From contig NZ_CP043568.1 in assembly GCF_014076415.1 (NCBI RefSeq), positions 5,828,001 through 5,892,000 on the forward strand: 64,000 nucleotides of DNA, given 5' to 3'. Shown in pieces: positions 35,140 to 43,272 of this stretch (position 1 is the stretch's first letter; each line of letters opens with the position of its first letter). This DNA comes from Comamonas testosteroni. Lineage in GTDB: Bacteria > Pseudomonadota > Gammaproteobacteria > Burkholderiales > Burkholderiaceae_C. The position numbers and the translations under genes are program-made. Below the pieces are notes generated by a model that was not told the DNA's origin, ran no database searches, and was given only the letters and a program-made list of their open reading frames with translations.

Positions 35140-36096
35140 TCAGACCACGGCTCCCGCATTGGGATCATTGGGATCTTGCGACCCGGGCTTGGCTGGAGCC
35201 TTGACCAGATCTTCGCGCTTGACGCCCAGCCACATGGCAATGGCAGCCGCCACGAACACCGAAGAATAGATACCGAACAAGATACCGATCGTCAGCGCCA
35301 GCGCAAAGTAATGCAGGCTGGGGCCGCCAAAGAAGAACATGGACAGCACCATGGCTTCGGTCGAAGCGTGAGTGATGATGGTCCGGCTCATGGTCGACGT
35401 GATGGCGTGGTCGATCACCTCGTGGGTACTGAGCTTGCGGAACTTGCGGAAGGCTTCGCGGATACGGTCGAAGATCACCACGGACTCATTGACCGAGTAG
35501 CCCAGCACGGCCAGCACGCCTGCCAGCACGGAGAGCGAAAACTCCCACTGGAAGAAGGCGAAGAAGCCCAGGATGATGATCACGTCGTGCAAGTTGGCAA
35601 TGATGGCCGCCACACCGAACTTCCACTCGAAGCGAAAGGCCAGATAGATGATGATGCCCAGCACCACCATGCCCAGCGCCATCAGGCCGTTGTGCATCAG
35701 CTCATCGCCCACCTGCGGGCCGACAAACTCGGTGCGGCGCAGCGTGACCTCTGCATCCTCGGCCTTCAGTGCAGTGATCACGCGCTCACTTTGCTGAGCA
35801 GTCGTCACGCCCTTTTGCACGGGCAGACGAATCATCACATCCTTGGATGTACCGAAATTCTGGACGATCACATCGGCATAGCCGAGCTTGGAAACGGTTT
35901 CACGCACCTTGCCGATGTCGGCAGGCTGGGTGTACGCCACTTCCATGACCGTACCGCCCGTGAACTCCACGGACAGATGCAGGCCGCGCGAGAACAGGAA
36001 AAAAACGGCCAGTGCAAAGGTGATGAAGGAGATCGCGTTGAAGACCAACGCGTACTTCATGAACGGAATGTCTTTTTTGATGCGGAAGAACTCCAT
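35140..36096 (-). CDS. secF: Protein translocase subunit SecF
   Basis: 318 residues, RND-type SecF with six helices. It has FSRGLHLSVEFTGGTVMEV after the first helix, and the D-x-x-V-x-x-x-F-D-R-I-R-E motif as NESVVIFDRIREAFR. The C-terminal helices include LTIGILFGIYSSVF. With SecD it uses the proton gradient to complete protein export. A strong ribosome-binding site (AAGGAGG) precedes the start, 11 bases after secD. Confidence 0.96.
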   Translation of the reverse strand: MEFFRIKKDIPFMKYALVFNAISFITFALAVFFLFSRGLHLSVEFTGGTVMEVAYTQPADIGKVRETVSKLGYADVIVQNFGTSKDVMIRLPVQKGVTTAQQSERVITALKAEDAEVTLRRTEFVGPQVGDELMHNGLMALGMVVLGIIIYLAFRFEWKFGVAAIIANLHDVIIILGFFAFFQWEFSLSVLAGVLAVLGYSVNESVVIFDRIREAFRKFRKLSTHEVIDHAITSTMSRTIITHASTEAMVLSMFFFGGPSLHYFALALTIGILFGIYSSVFVAAAIAMWLGVKREDLVKAPAKPGSQDPNDPNAGAVV

Positions 36097-36107
36097 GATC
36101 TTCCTCC

Positions 36108-38006
36108 TTAATTGTTGCCGCCGCGACCGGCCACGGAACGGTGACCTTCACCCTCAGGCTTCCAGACCTGACCGATGGCGAGGCTCTTGAGCTTCTTGCG
36201 ACCGCCGTACCAGAGATTGACCAGACCACGCGAGAAGAACACGGCCGAGAACATGCTGGTCAGAATGCCGATGCAGTGCACCACGGCAAAGCCACGCACC
36301 ACCCCAGAACCAAAGGCCAGCAGTGCCAGACCCACAATCAGCGTGGTCACGTTCGAGTCCAGGATGGTGTGCCAGGCATGCTCGTAACCGGCATGAATCG
36401 CCGCCTGGGGCGAGGCACCGGCGCGCAGCTCTTCGCGAATGCGCTCGTTGATCAGCACGTTCGAGTCGATGGCCACACCCAGCGCCAGCGCCATGGCGGC
36501 AATGCCGGGCAGGGTCAGCGTGGCCTGCAGCATGGACAGAATGGCCAGCAGCAGCAACACGTTGATGCCCAGAGAGATCGTGGAAATCACGCCGAACAGC
36601 ATGTAATAGACACACATGAAGGCAGCAACGGCCACCATGCCCCAGACCACGGAGTGGATACCGCGGTCGATGTTGTCGGCACCCAGGCTTGGGCCGATGG
36701 TGTATTCCTCGATGATCTCCATGGGCGCGGCCAGCGAACCGGCGCGCAGCAGCAGCGAGGTGTCGTTGGCTTCAGCCGTAGTCATGCGACCCGAGATCTG
36801 CACGCGGCCGCCGCCGATTTCGCCACGAATCACGGGAGCCGTCACCACTTCGCCCTTGCCCTTTTCGAACAGGATGATGGCCATGCGCTTGCCCACGTTC
36901 TCGCGCGTCACGTCCTTGAAGATGCGCGCGCCCTTGGCGTCCAGCGTCAGGTTGACGGTGGGCTCCTGGGTCTGGCTGTCAAAGCCGGGCTGGGCATCCG
37001 TCAGGTTCTCGCCGGTCAGCGTCACCTGCTTTTGCACGATGATGCTCTGGCCGTTGCGGTCCAGGTATTTCTCGGAGCCGAAAGGCACGGGGCCGGAGCC
37101 CATCTCGGCAGCACGCGCTTCGGCGGACTCGTCCACCATGCGCACTTCCAGTGTGGCAGTACGGCCCAGAATGTCCTTGGCCTTGGCCGTGTCCTGCACG
37201 CCGGGCAGTTGCACCACGATGCGGTCAAGGCCCTGCTGCTGGATCACTGGCTCGGCCACGCCGAGTTCGTTGATACGGTTGTGCAGCGTGACGATGTTCT
37301 GCTTGAGCGCCTGCTCCTGCACCTTGCGCAGAGCTTCAGGCTTGATCGAGGCTACCAGCTTGAAGCCCGTGCCGTCAGGCGTGGAAGTGGCCGCCAGATC
37401 GGGGAACTGGTCCGCGATCAGATTGCGTGCCGCCGTCAGCGTGGCTTCGTCGCGCACGCGGATGGTGACGTTGTTGCCGTCGCGGCTGACACCGCCATGG
37501 CGGATATTCTTGTCGCGCATCGAAGAGCGCAGATCGCCCGCATAGCTCTCGGCCTTCTTGGTCAGGGCCGCAGCCATGTCCACCTGCAGCATGAAGTGCA
37601 CGCCGCCACGCAGGTCCAGACCCAGATACATGGGCTTGGCGCCGATGGCCGTCAGCCAGTCGGGCGAGCGCGACACCAGGTTCAGCGCCACGATGTAGGA
37701 AGGGTCGGTGGGGTCGGAGATCAGGGCCTTCTGGATGACGTCCTTGGCCTTGAGCTGCTCGTCGGGCGTATCGAAGCGGGCGCGCACCGAGGTGCCTTCC
37801 AGCGACATCGACGTGGCTTTGACACTGGCCGCGCTCAAGGCGGATTCCACCTTTTGCAGCACCGCGTTGTCCACCTTGACGGTGGACTTGGCCGAGGACA
37901 CCTGCACGGCAGGCGCTTCACCAAAGAAATTGGGCAGGGTGTAGAGCACCCCCACCAGCAGCGCGATCACGATGATCGCGTACTTCCAGACCGGGTATCG
38001 GTTCAT
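36108..38006 (-). CDS. secD: Protein translocase subunit SecD
   Basis: 632 residues from ATG 38006. It has the first helix (YAIIVIALLVGVLYTLPNFF), the GLDLRGGVHFMLQVD motif, the large periplasmic P1 domain (NRINELGVAEPVIQQQG, IVVQLPGVQDT) and five C-terminal helices with the DSNVLINERIREELR motif. It works with SecF and YajC at the SecYEG translocon. It is the middle gene of yajC-secD-secF. Confidence 0.96.
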   Translation of the reverse strand: MNRYPVWKYAIIVIALLVGVLYTLPNFFGEAPAVQVSSAKSTVKVDNAVLQKVESALSAASVKATSMSLEGTSVRARFDTPDEQLKAKDVIQKALISDPTDPSYIVALNLVSRSPDWLTAIGAKPMYLGLDLRGGVHFMLQVDMAAALTKKAESYAGDLRSSMRDKNIRHGGVSRDGNNVTIRVRDEATLTAARNLIADQFPDLAATSTPDGTGFKLVASIKPEALRKVQEQALKQNIVTLHNRINELGVAEPVIQQQGLDRIVVQLPGVQDTAKAKDILGRTATLEVRMVDESAEARAAEMGSGPVPFGSEKYLDRNGQSIIVQKQVTLTGENLTDAQPGFDSQTQEPTVNLTLDAKGARIFKDVTRENVGKRMAIILFEKGKGEVVTAPVIRGEIGGGRVQISGRMTTAEANDTSLLLRAGSLAAPMEIIEEYTIGPSLGADNIDRGIHSVVWGMVAVAAFMCVYYMLFGVISTISLGINVLLLLAILSMLQATLTLPGIAAMALALGVAIDSNVLINERIREELRAGASPQAAIHAGYEHAWHTILDSNVTTLIVGLALLAFGSGVVRGFAVVHCIGILTSMFSAVFFSRGLVNLWYGGRKKLKSLAIGQVWKPEGEGHRSVAGRGGNN

Positions 38007-38094
38007 GATCGCGCTCTTTTTTTTACAGCAACGCACAACGGGTACGCGCACTCTGGTCGAGCGCCGTACCCCTCAAAATCCACAGCGGACAGGC

Positions 38095-38427
38095 TTACTT
38101 GGCCGTGCCCTTGGGCAGCACTTGCACCACAGCGGAGCGCTGGATCTGAACTTCCACGCCGGAAGCCACTTCGATGTAGATGAATTGCTCGGCCATGCGG
38201 GTCACGGTGCCGATGATGCCGCCGGCGGTAGCCACTTCATCACCCTTGGCCAGCGCGTCGATCATGGAGCGGTGTTCCTTCTGGCGCTTCATCTGGGGAC
38301 GAATCATCACGAAGTACAGCACCACGAACATCAGCACCAGAGGCAGCATGCCGGTGAGCGAACCCATGAAGCCGCCTTCAGCAGCGGCGGCAGGAGCGGT
38401 CTGGGCGAAAGCAGAAGAAATGAACAC
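38095..38427 (-). CDS. yajC: Preprotein translocase subunit YajC
   Basis: 110 residues. It has a single N-terminal helix (LTGMLPLVLMFVVLYFVMIRPQMKR), then the YajC-typical MIDALAKGDEVATAGGIIGTV and a small beta domain. It starts with GTG at 38427 with GGAG upstream. It heads the Sec accessory operon. In most relatives queA and tgt precede it; here the upstream 360 bases contain no gene and the next gene is the IOR on the same strand. Confidence 0.94.
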   Translation of the reverse strand: MFISSAFAQTAPAAAAEGGFMGSLTGMLPLVLMFVVLYFVMIRPQMKRQKEHRSMIDALAKGDEVATAGGIIGTVTRMAEQFIYIEVASGVEVQIQRSAVVQVLPKGTAK

Positions 38428-38621
38428 GAAAAAGACTCCGAAAGAGTGAATTTGTCAGGAATAGGTCCCGGCAGGCGCGCACTTGCGCGATCTCACCAGG
38501 TCAGCGGGACATTGTATTCGGCTGGCTTGTACCCAAGATTGGCATGGGCTGCCGCGCAGCACAGGCATTCCCTGATGCGATGGGGACCTCCCGTCCCACA
38601 TCAACAAAGCCTGCAAAAAGC

Positions 38622-38702
38622 ATAGCTATCAGCGCATTGCCTGTATTGTTCTGTGATTGTTTTATATTTGAATATCACTCAATACAGGCGCTGGCAGCTA
38701 TC
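38622..38702. repeat. Long hairpin, dispersed AGC-core family
   Basis: The arms ATAGCTATCAGCGCATTGCC-TGTATTG and CAATACAGGCGCTGGCAGCTAT pair with a few gaps across an AT-rich middle. The AGCT...AGCGC core is shared with the hairpin at 44988-45063 and with the terminator at 3744. Confidence 0.6.
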
Positions 38703-38747
38703 AAATCCAGATAGCCCACTGCCAGCATCGCCTCTGGCCTGAATACA

Positions 38748-38772
38748 AAGGCCGGGTCGCCCCGGCCTTGTT
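38748..38772 (-). terminator. Probable terminator of the IOR gene
   Basis: AAGGCCGGG, a short loop and CCCGGCCTT, 20 bases after the IOR stop on the minus strand. The T-tract is weak (TTTG), so its efficiency is uncertain. Confidence 0.6.
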
Positions 38773-38791
38773 GTGATGCGCCTCGGCGCAA

Positions 38792-41700
38792 TTAGTTCAC
38801 TGCCATCAGCTTGACCGCTGACGCAGCAGGTACAGCCGAGCCATTCCAGCGAGTCATCAAGGACTGCCACTTGATGCGCGCAGCCGCCAGATGGTGCTCT
38901 TTGACATGACCGTAGCCTCGAATGTCTTCGGGGATGGAGGCGATCTCCACGGCCAGCGCCAGCTTGTCGGCCGTCAAGCCCGTCAGCAGGGTTTCGATGC
39001 ACTGGCGGTATTCGACGATCAGGGCGCGCTCGGTACGGCGCTCCTCGGTGCGACCGAAGGGATCGAGCGCCGTGCCGCGCAGTCCCTTCATGCCGGCCAG
39101 CCAGCCCATGGCCTTGCGCATCCAGGGGCCATAGGACTTTTTCAGCAGATGGCCCTGCTCGTCCTTCTTGGCAAAACCGGGGGGCGCCAGGTGATGGACG
39201 AGCTTGTAGTCGCCCTCGAACATGTCGCTGATCTTCTGGGTGAAGGCCGCATCGGTGTGCAGACGCGCCACCTCGTACTCGTCCTTGTACGCCATGAGCT
39301 TGAACAGATAGCGCGCCACGGCCTGGGACAGGCGCGTGCCATGCGCCAGCGGCTCCTCCGCGGCGCGCACCTTGGCCACGAAATCGCGGTACTGCCGGGC
39401 ATAGGCCGCGTTCTGGTAGGCCGTGAGGAACTCCACACGCTTGTCCAGCATTTCCTCCAGCGACGGCTTCTTGACGAACTGGATCACCTGCGATGCCTGA
39501 TACAGAGCGCGCACGGCCTCCAGATCATGGGCGCAGCGGCGGCCCCATTCAAAGGCCTCCTGGTTGCGCGCCACCTGCACGCCGTTGAGCTCCATGGCGC
39601 GCATCAGCGAGGCATGGCTGAGCGGCACCCTGCCCTTTTGCCAGGCGTAGCCCAGCATCATGGGGTTGGCGTAGATGCTGTCGCCCAGCAAGGCCGTGGA
39701 GGCCTTCTCGGCGTCGAAGCTGCCCAGGGCGCCCTGGCCCACGGCCTCGGCCAGCGCCGTGGCGCAGCGTGCGGCAGGCGACTGCCAGTCGGGATTGCCC
39801 ACGAAGGTGGCCGTGGGTGCGGCATGGCTGTTGAGCGCCACATAGGTGCGCCCCGGCTGCATCACGGACAAGGTGGTGGGCGTGGCCGCCACGATGGGGT
39901 CGCAGCCTATGACCAGATCGGCCTTGGCCATGTCCACCTTGGTGGTGTAGATGGCATCGGCGCGGTTGGCGATCTGGATATGACTCCAGGTGGAGCCGCC
40001 TTTTTGCGCCAGACCGGCCGCATCCTGGGTGACCACGCCCTTGCCTTCCAGGTGTGCGGCCATGCCCAGCAGCGAACCGATGGTGATCACGCCCGTGCCG
40101 CCGACACCGGCCACCACGATGCCCCAGGCCTGCTCGGCCACGGGCAGGACGGGCTCGGGAATATGGGGAAGGGCCTCCAGGCTGCCCTTCTTCTCCTGCC
40201 TGGGCTTCTTGAGCTGACCGCCTTCGACGGTGACAAAGCTGGGGCAGAAGCCCTTGACGCAGGAATAGTCCTTGTTGCAGCTGTTCTGGTTGATGCGGCG
40301 CTTGCGGCCGAACTCGGTCTCCACGGGTTCCACCGACAGGCAGTTGGACTGCACCGAGCAATCGCCACAGCCCTCGCAGACCAGCTCGTTGATGACCACG
40401 GTCTTGTCGGGCGTGCTCAGCGTGCCGCGTTTGCGGCGGCGGCGCTTTTCGGTGGCGCAGGTCTGGTCGTAGATGATGGCCGTGCAGCCCTGGAGCTCGC
40501 GGAACTGGCGCTGGATCGCATCCAGCTCGTCGCGGTGGTGCACGGTCACGCCCTCGCCCAGCTTCACGCCATCGTATTTCTCGGGTTCGTCGGTGACGAT
40601 GACCAGCTTGCCCACGCCTTCGGAGAGCAGGCTGTTCATGATCTGCAGCACCGAATGGCCTTCGGGCCGCTCTCCCACGCGCTGGCCGCCCGTCATGGCC
40701 ACGGCATCGTTGTAGAGCACCTTGTAGGTGATGTTGGTGCCGGCGGCAATGCTCTGGCGTATCGCCAGCAGCCCGCTGTGGAAGTAGGTGCCGTCACCCA
40801 GATTGGCGAAGACATGGGCTTCCTTGGTGAAAGGCGCCTGCCCCACCCAGGTCACGCCCTCGCCGCCCATCTGCGTGAAGGTGCTGGTGCGGCGGTCGGG
40901 CATCCAGGTGGTCATGTAATGGCAGCCGATGCCGGCCACGGCGCGCGAGCCTTCGGGCACGCGTGTCGAGGTGTTGTGCGGGCAGCCGCTGCAGAACCAG
41001 GGCGTGCGGTCGCCGGTCGAGACTTCCTTGGCCGCCTTGATCGCCGCTTCGCGGGCGTCGAGCACGGCCAGACGCTGCTGCATGCGCGTTTGCACATGCT
41101 CGGGCACGCCCAGCTTGTTCAGGCGCTGGGCAATGGCGCGCGCAATGATGGCGGGAGTCAGATCGGCCGTGGGGCGCAGCAGCCAGTCGGTGCTGGGGTT
41201 GGGCAGCGACCATTCGCCACCATGCTCGTCGCTGAACTTGCCCACCACATTGGGGCGCACGTCGTCGCGCCAGTTGTAGAGCTCTTCCTTGATCTGGTAT
41301 TCGATGACCTGGCGCTTTTCCTCGACCACCAGAATCTCCTGCAGGCCGCGCGCGAAATCGCGCGTGATCGTGGCCTCCAGCGGCCAGACCACGTTGACCT
41401 TGTGCAGCCTGATGCCCAGCTGGTGGCAGGTGTCCTCGTCCAGCCCCAGGTCGGCCATGGCCTGGCGCGTGTCGTTATAGGCCTTGCCGCTGGCGATGAT
41501 GCCGAAGCGGTCGCTCGGCCCCTCGATCACGTTGTGGTTGAGCTTGTTGGCGCGCACATAGGCCAGGGCTGCGTACCACTTGTAGTTCATCAGCCGCGCT
41601 TCCTGCTCCAGCGGCGGATCGGGCCAGCGGATATGCAGGCCGCCGTCCGGCATCTGAAAGTCTTCGGGCAGGATGATGTTGACGCGATCCGGGTCCACCA

Positions 41701-42370
41701 GCACCGAGGAAGAGGACTCCACCACCTCCTGGATCGTCTTCATGCCCGACCACAGGCCCGAGAAACGGCTCATGGCAAAGGCATGCAGGCCCATGTCCAG
41801 GATGTCCTGCACATTGCTGGGGAAGAAAACCGGCGTGCCGCAGGCCTTGAAGATGTGGTCGCTCTGGTGCGCGGCCGTGGAGGACTTGCTGATGTGGTCG
41901 TCGCCCGCAATCGCAATCACGCCGCCATGCCTGGCCGTGCCCGCCATATTGGCGTGCTTGAACACGTCGGAGCAGCGGTCCACGCCCGGCCCCTTGCCAT
42001 ACCAGATGCCGAAGACACCGTCGAACTTCTTGGTTTCGGGATAGAGATCGAGCTGCTGCGTGCCCCAGACGGCCGTGGCGCCCAGCTCTTCGTTCACACC
42101 GGGCTGAAAGACGATGTGATTCGCCTCCATATGCTTTTTGGCCGCCCACAGGGACTGGTCGTAGGTGCCCAGGGGCGAGCCGCGATAGCCGCTGATGAAG
42201 CCCGCGGTATTGAGCCCGGCCTGCGCATCGCGCAGCCGCTGCAGCATGGGCAGGCGGACCAGGGCCTGCACACCGCTCATAAAGGCGCGGCCGCGGGCCA
42301 GGGAATATTTGTCGTCCAGAGTCACAGACTCCAGGGCGCGACGGACTTCATCGGGCAAAGGGGCATTCAT
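38792..42370 (-). CDS. Fused indolepyruvate ferredoxin oxidoreductase
   Basis: 1192 residues. A single-chain fusion of IorA and IorB. The N-terminal thiamine-binding alpha part carries SGYRGSPLGTYDQSLW, PGVNEELGATAVWGTQQ and WYGKGPGVDRCSDV, and the middle TPP region CSGCPHNTSTRVPEGS and NLGDGTYFHSG. A Cys-rich segment near residues 660-710 (CEGCGDCSVQSNCLS, CNKDYSCVKGFCPSF) suggests 4Fe-4S clusters. The gamma-like domain has GVGGTGVITIGSLLGM, and a C-terminal extension follows. It decarboxylates aryl-pyruvates to aryl-acetyl-CoA with ferredoxin. Start ATG 42370 has GGAGA upstream; the open frame is longer but non-coding. It is divergent from an Lrp/AsnC regulator. Confidence 0.93.
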   Translation of the reverse strand: MNAPLPDEVRRALESVTLDDKYSLARGRAFMSGVQALVRLPMLQRLRDAQAGLNTAGFISGYRGSPLGTYDQSLWAAKKHMEANHIVFQPGVNEELGATAVWGTQQLDLYPETKKFDGVFGIWYGKGPGVDRCSDVFKHANMAGTARHGGVIAIAGDDHISKSSTAAHQSDHIFKACGTPVFFPSNVQDILDMGLHAFAMSRFSGLWSGMKTIQEVVESSSSVLVDPDRVNIILPEDFQMPDGGLHIRWPDPPLEQEARLMNYKWYAALAYVRANKLNHNVIEGPSDRFGIIASGKAYNDTRQAMADLGLDEDTCHQLGIRLHKVNVVWPLEATITRDFARGLQEILVVEEKRQVIEYQIKEELYNWRDDVRPNVVGKFSDEHGGEWSLPNPSTDWLLRPTADLTPAIIARAIAQRLNKLGVPEHVQTRMQQRLAVLDAREAAIKAAKEVSTGDRTPWFCSGCPHNTSTRVPEGSRAVAGIGCHYMTTWMPDRRTSTFTQMGGEGVTWVGQAPFTKEAHVFANLGDGTYFHSGLLAIRQSIAAGTNITYKVLYNDAVAMTGGQRVGERPEGHSVLQIMNSLLSEGVGKLVIVTDEPEKYDGVKLGEGVTVHHRDELDAIQRQFRELQGCTAIIYDQTCATEKRRRRKRGTLSTPDKTVVINELVCEGCGDCSVQSNCLSVEPVETEFGRKRRINQNSCNKDYSCVKGFCPSFVTVEGGQLKKPRQEKKGSLEALPHIPEPVLPVAEQAWGIVVAGVGGTGVITIGSLLGMAAHLEGKGVVTQDAAGLAQKGGSTWSHIQIANRADAIYTTKVDMAKADLVIGCDPIVAATPTTLSVMQPGRTYVALNSHAAPTATFVGNPDWQSPAARCATALAEAVGQGALGSFDAEKASTALLGDSIYANPMMLGYAWQKGRVPLSHASLMRAMELNGVQVARNQEAFEWGRRCAHDLEAVRALYQASQVIQFVKKPSLEEMLDKRVEFLTAYQNAAYARQYRDFVAKVRAAEEPLAHGTRLSQAVARYLFKLMAYKDEYEVARLHTDAAFTQKISDMFEGDYKLVHHLAPPGFAKKDEQGHLLKKSYGPWMRKAMGWLAGMKGLRGTALDPFGRTEERRTERALIVEYRQCIETLLTGLTADKLALAVEIASIPEDIRGYGHVKEHHLAAARIKWQSLMTRWNGSAVPAASAVKLMAVN

Positions 42371-42568
42371 GGCTTGTCTCCATGTGGGTGACCACCCGTG
42401 GCAGCTGTTGGCTACCAGAGCAGCATATTGCTTTGGGCATTCCTGCGCCAGAGGCACGGAACGCAACTTGTTTGAGCAAAGTTTAAGGAAAACACCCCGA
42501 ATAGAGCTTTCTTTTTATTGCCGGGATTAACCTAGTTTTTGAAAGAATATTGCTGTAAATTGCGAATC
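42371..42568. promoter_or_regulatory. Divergent promoter region, IOR / Lrp regulator
   Basis: 198 bases between two divergently transcribed starts. It is AT-rich near 42480-42570. Lrp/AsnC regulators commonly act on the adjacent divergent gene and on themselves, so operators are expected here, but I could not define one with confidence. Confidence 0.45.
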
Positions 42569-43051
42569 ATGAACCAACTTGATCGCTTCGACTGGGCCAT
42601 CCTGAATGAGCTGCAGATGGATGGCCGCCTGACCAATGCCGAGCTGGCCCAGCGTGTAGGCCTGTCCGCCGCGCCCTGCTGGCGGCGCGTGCGCGCGCTG
42701 GAGGAGTCGGGCTATATCACCGGCTATCACGCCACGCTGGACCGCCACAAGCTGGGCCTGGGCGTGCTGGCCTTTGTGCGCGTGGATGCCGCACAGAACA
42801 CCGCCGACATCACGCTGCGCATGGAGGAAGCCATTCGCCTGCTGCCCGAGGTCACCACCTGCCACTACATCAGCGGCGCGGGCACCTTCGAGCTGCAGGT
42901 CGTGGCCAGGGATCTGGAGAGCTTTTCCGGTTTCGTGCGCAATGTGCTGCTGCGCCTGCCTAACGTCAAAGACGTGCACACGATTTTTTCGCTGGGCGAG
43001 GTCAAGTCCAGCAGCGCGCTGCCGCTGCCCAGCACGCTGACGCACGCCTGA
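42569..43051 (+). CDS. Lrp/AsnC-family transcriptional regulator
   Basis: 160 residues. The N-terminal helix-turn-helix is DWAILNELQMDGRLTNAELAQRVGLSAAPCWRRVRALEESGYI. The C-terminal RAM/AsnC ligand-binding domain follows (VLAFVRVDAAQ, LPEVTTCHYISGAGTFELQVVA). It forms octameric or similar assemblies that bind amino acids. Its divergent neighbour is the aromatic 2-keto acid oxidoreductase, so it probably controls that gene in response to an aromatic or branched amino acid. The start ATG 42569 is clear from the family N-terminus. Confidence 0.93.
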   Translation: MNQLDRFDWAILNELQMDGRLTNAELAQRVGLSAAPCWRRVRALEESGYITGYHATLDRHKLGLGVLAFVRVDAAQNTADITLRMEEAIRLLPEVTTCHYISGAGTFELQVVARDLESFSGFVRNVLLRLPNVKDVHTIFSLGEVKSSSALPLPSTLTHA

Positions 43052-43272
43052 GTGCCGCCCGCGCCAGCCCGGCGGCACTCAAAAGTGAAGCATATGCCGC
43101 TTGGTTCATCGCAAATACAGATTCAATCCATATTGAAATCCTTGTCCATCAAGCGCTAAAAGCTCACTTATCAATAGCATCCAGCGCATGAGCATCACTG
43201 GGCGCCGGGCCGGGCAGGTTTGAGAAACTACGTATTTGTCAGCACAACTTTCCTGCTACAGAATCGTGTCCC
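43052..43272. other. 221-base gap with a partial hairpin repeat
   Basis: Around 43148-43192 it holds a degenerate member of the AGC-core hairpin family (TCAAGCGCTAAAAGCT ... ATCAATAGCATCCAGCGC). It also must hold the promoter of the MFS gene. No gene seen. Confidence 0.5.

Larger units (their letters stand above)
38428..38791. other. 364-base intergenic stretch between the IOR and yajC
   Basis: It contains the yajC promoter region, a long imperfect hairpin (38622-38702) and a GC-rich terminator of the IOR gene (38748-38772). No open frame with coding character was seen. Confidence 0.7.

Noticed and set aside
32762..35269. 835-codon plus-strand open frame opposite the DUF1631 gene
   Set aside because: Mirror frame of a real protein; rich in Arg, His and Gln with no motif, and no ribosome-binding site.
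36141..38183. 680-codon plus-strand frame opposite secD
   Set aside because: Antisense shadow of an unmistakable SecD.
38891..42391. 1166-codon plus-strand open frame opposite the IOR gene
   Set aside because: It is antisense to a strongly recognisable enzyme, and its His/Gly/Leu-rich composition is typical of a high-GC shadow frame. No domain is visible.
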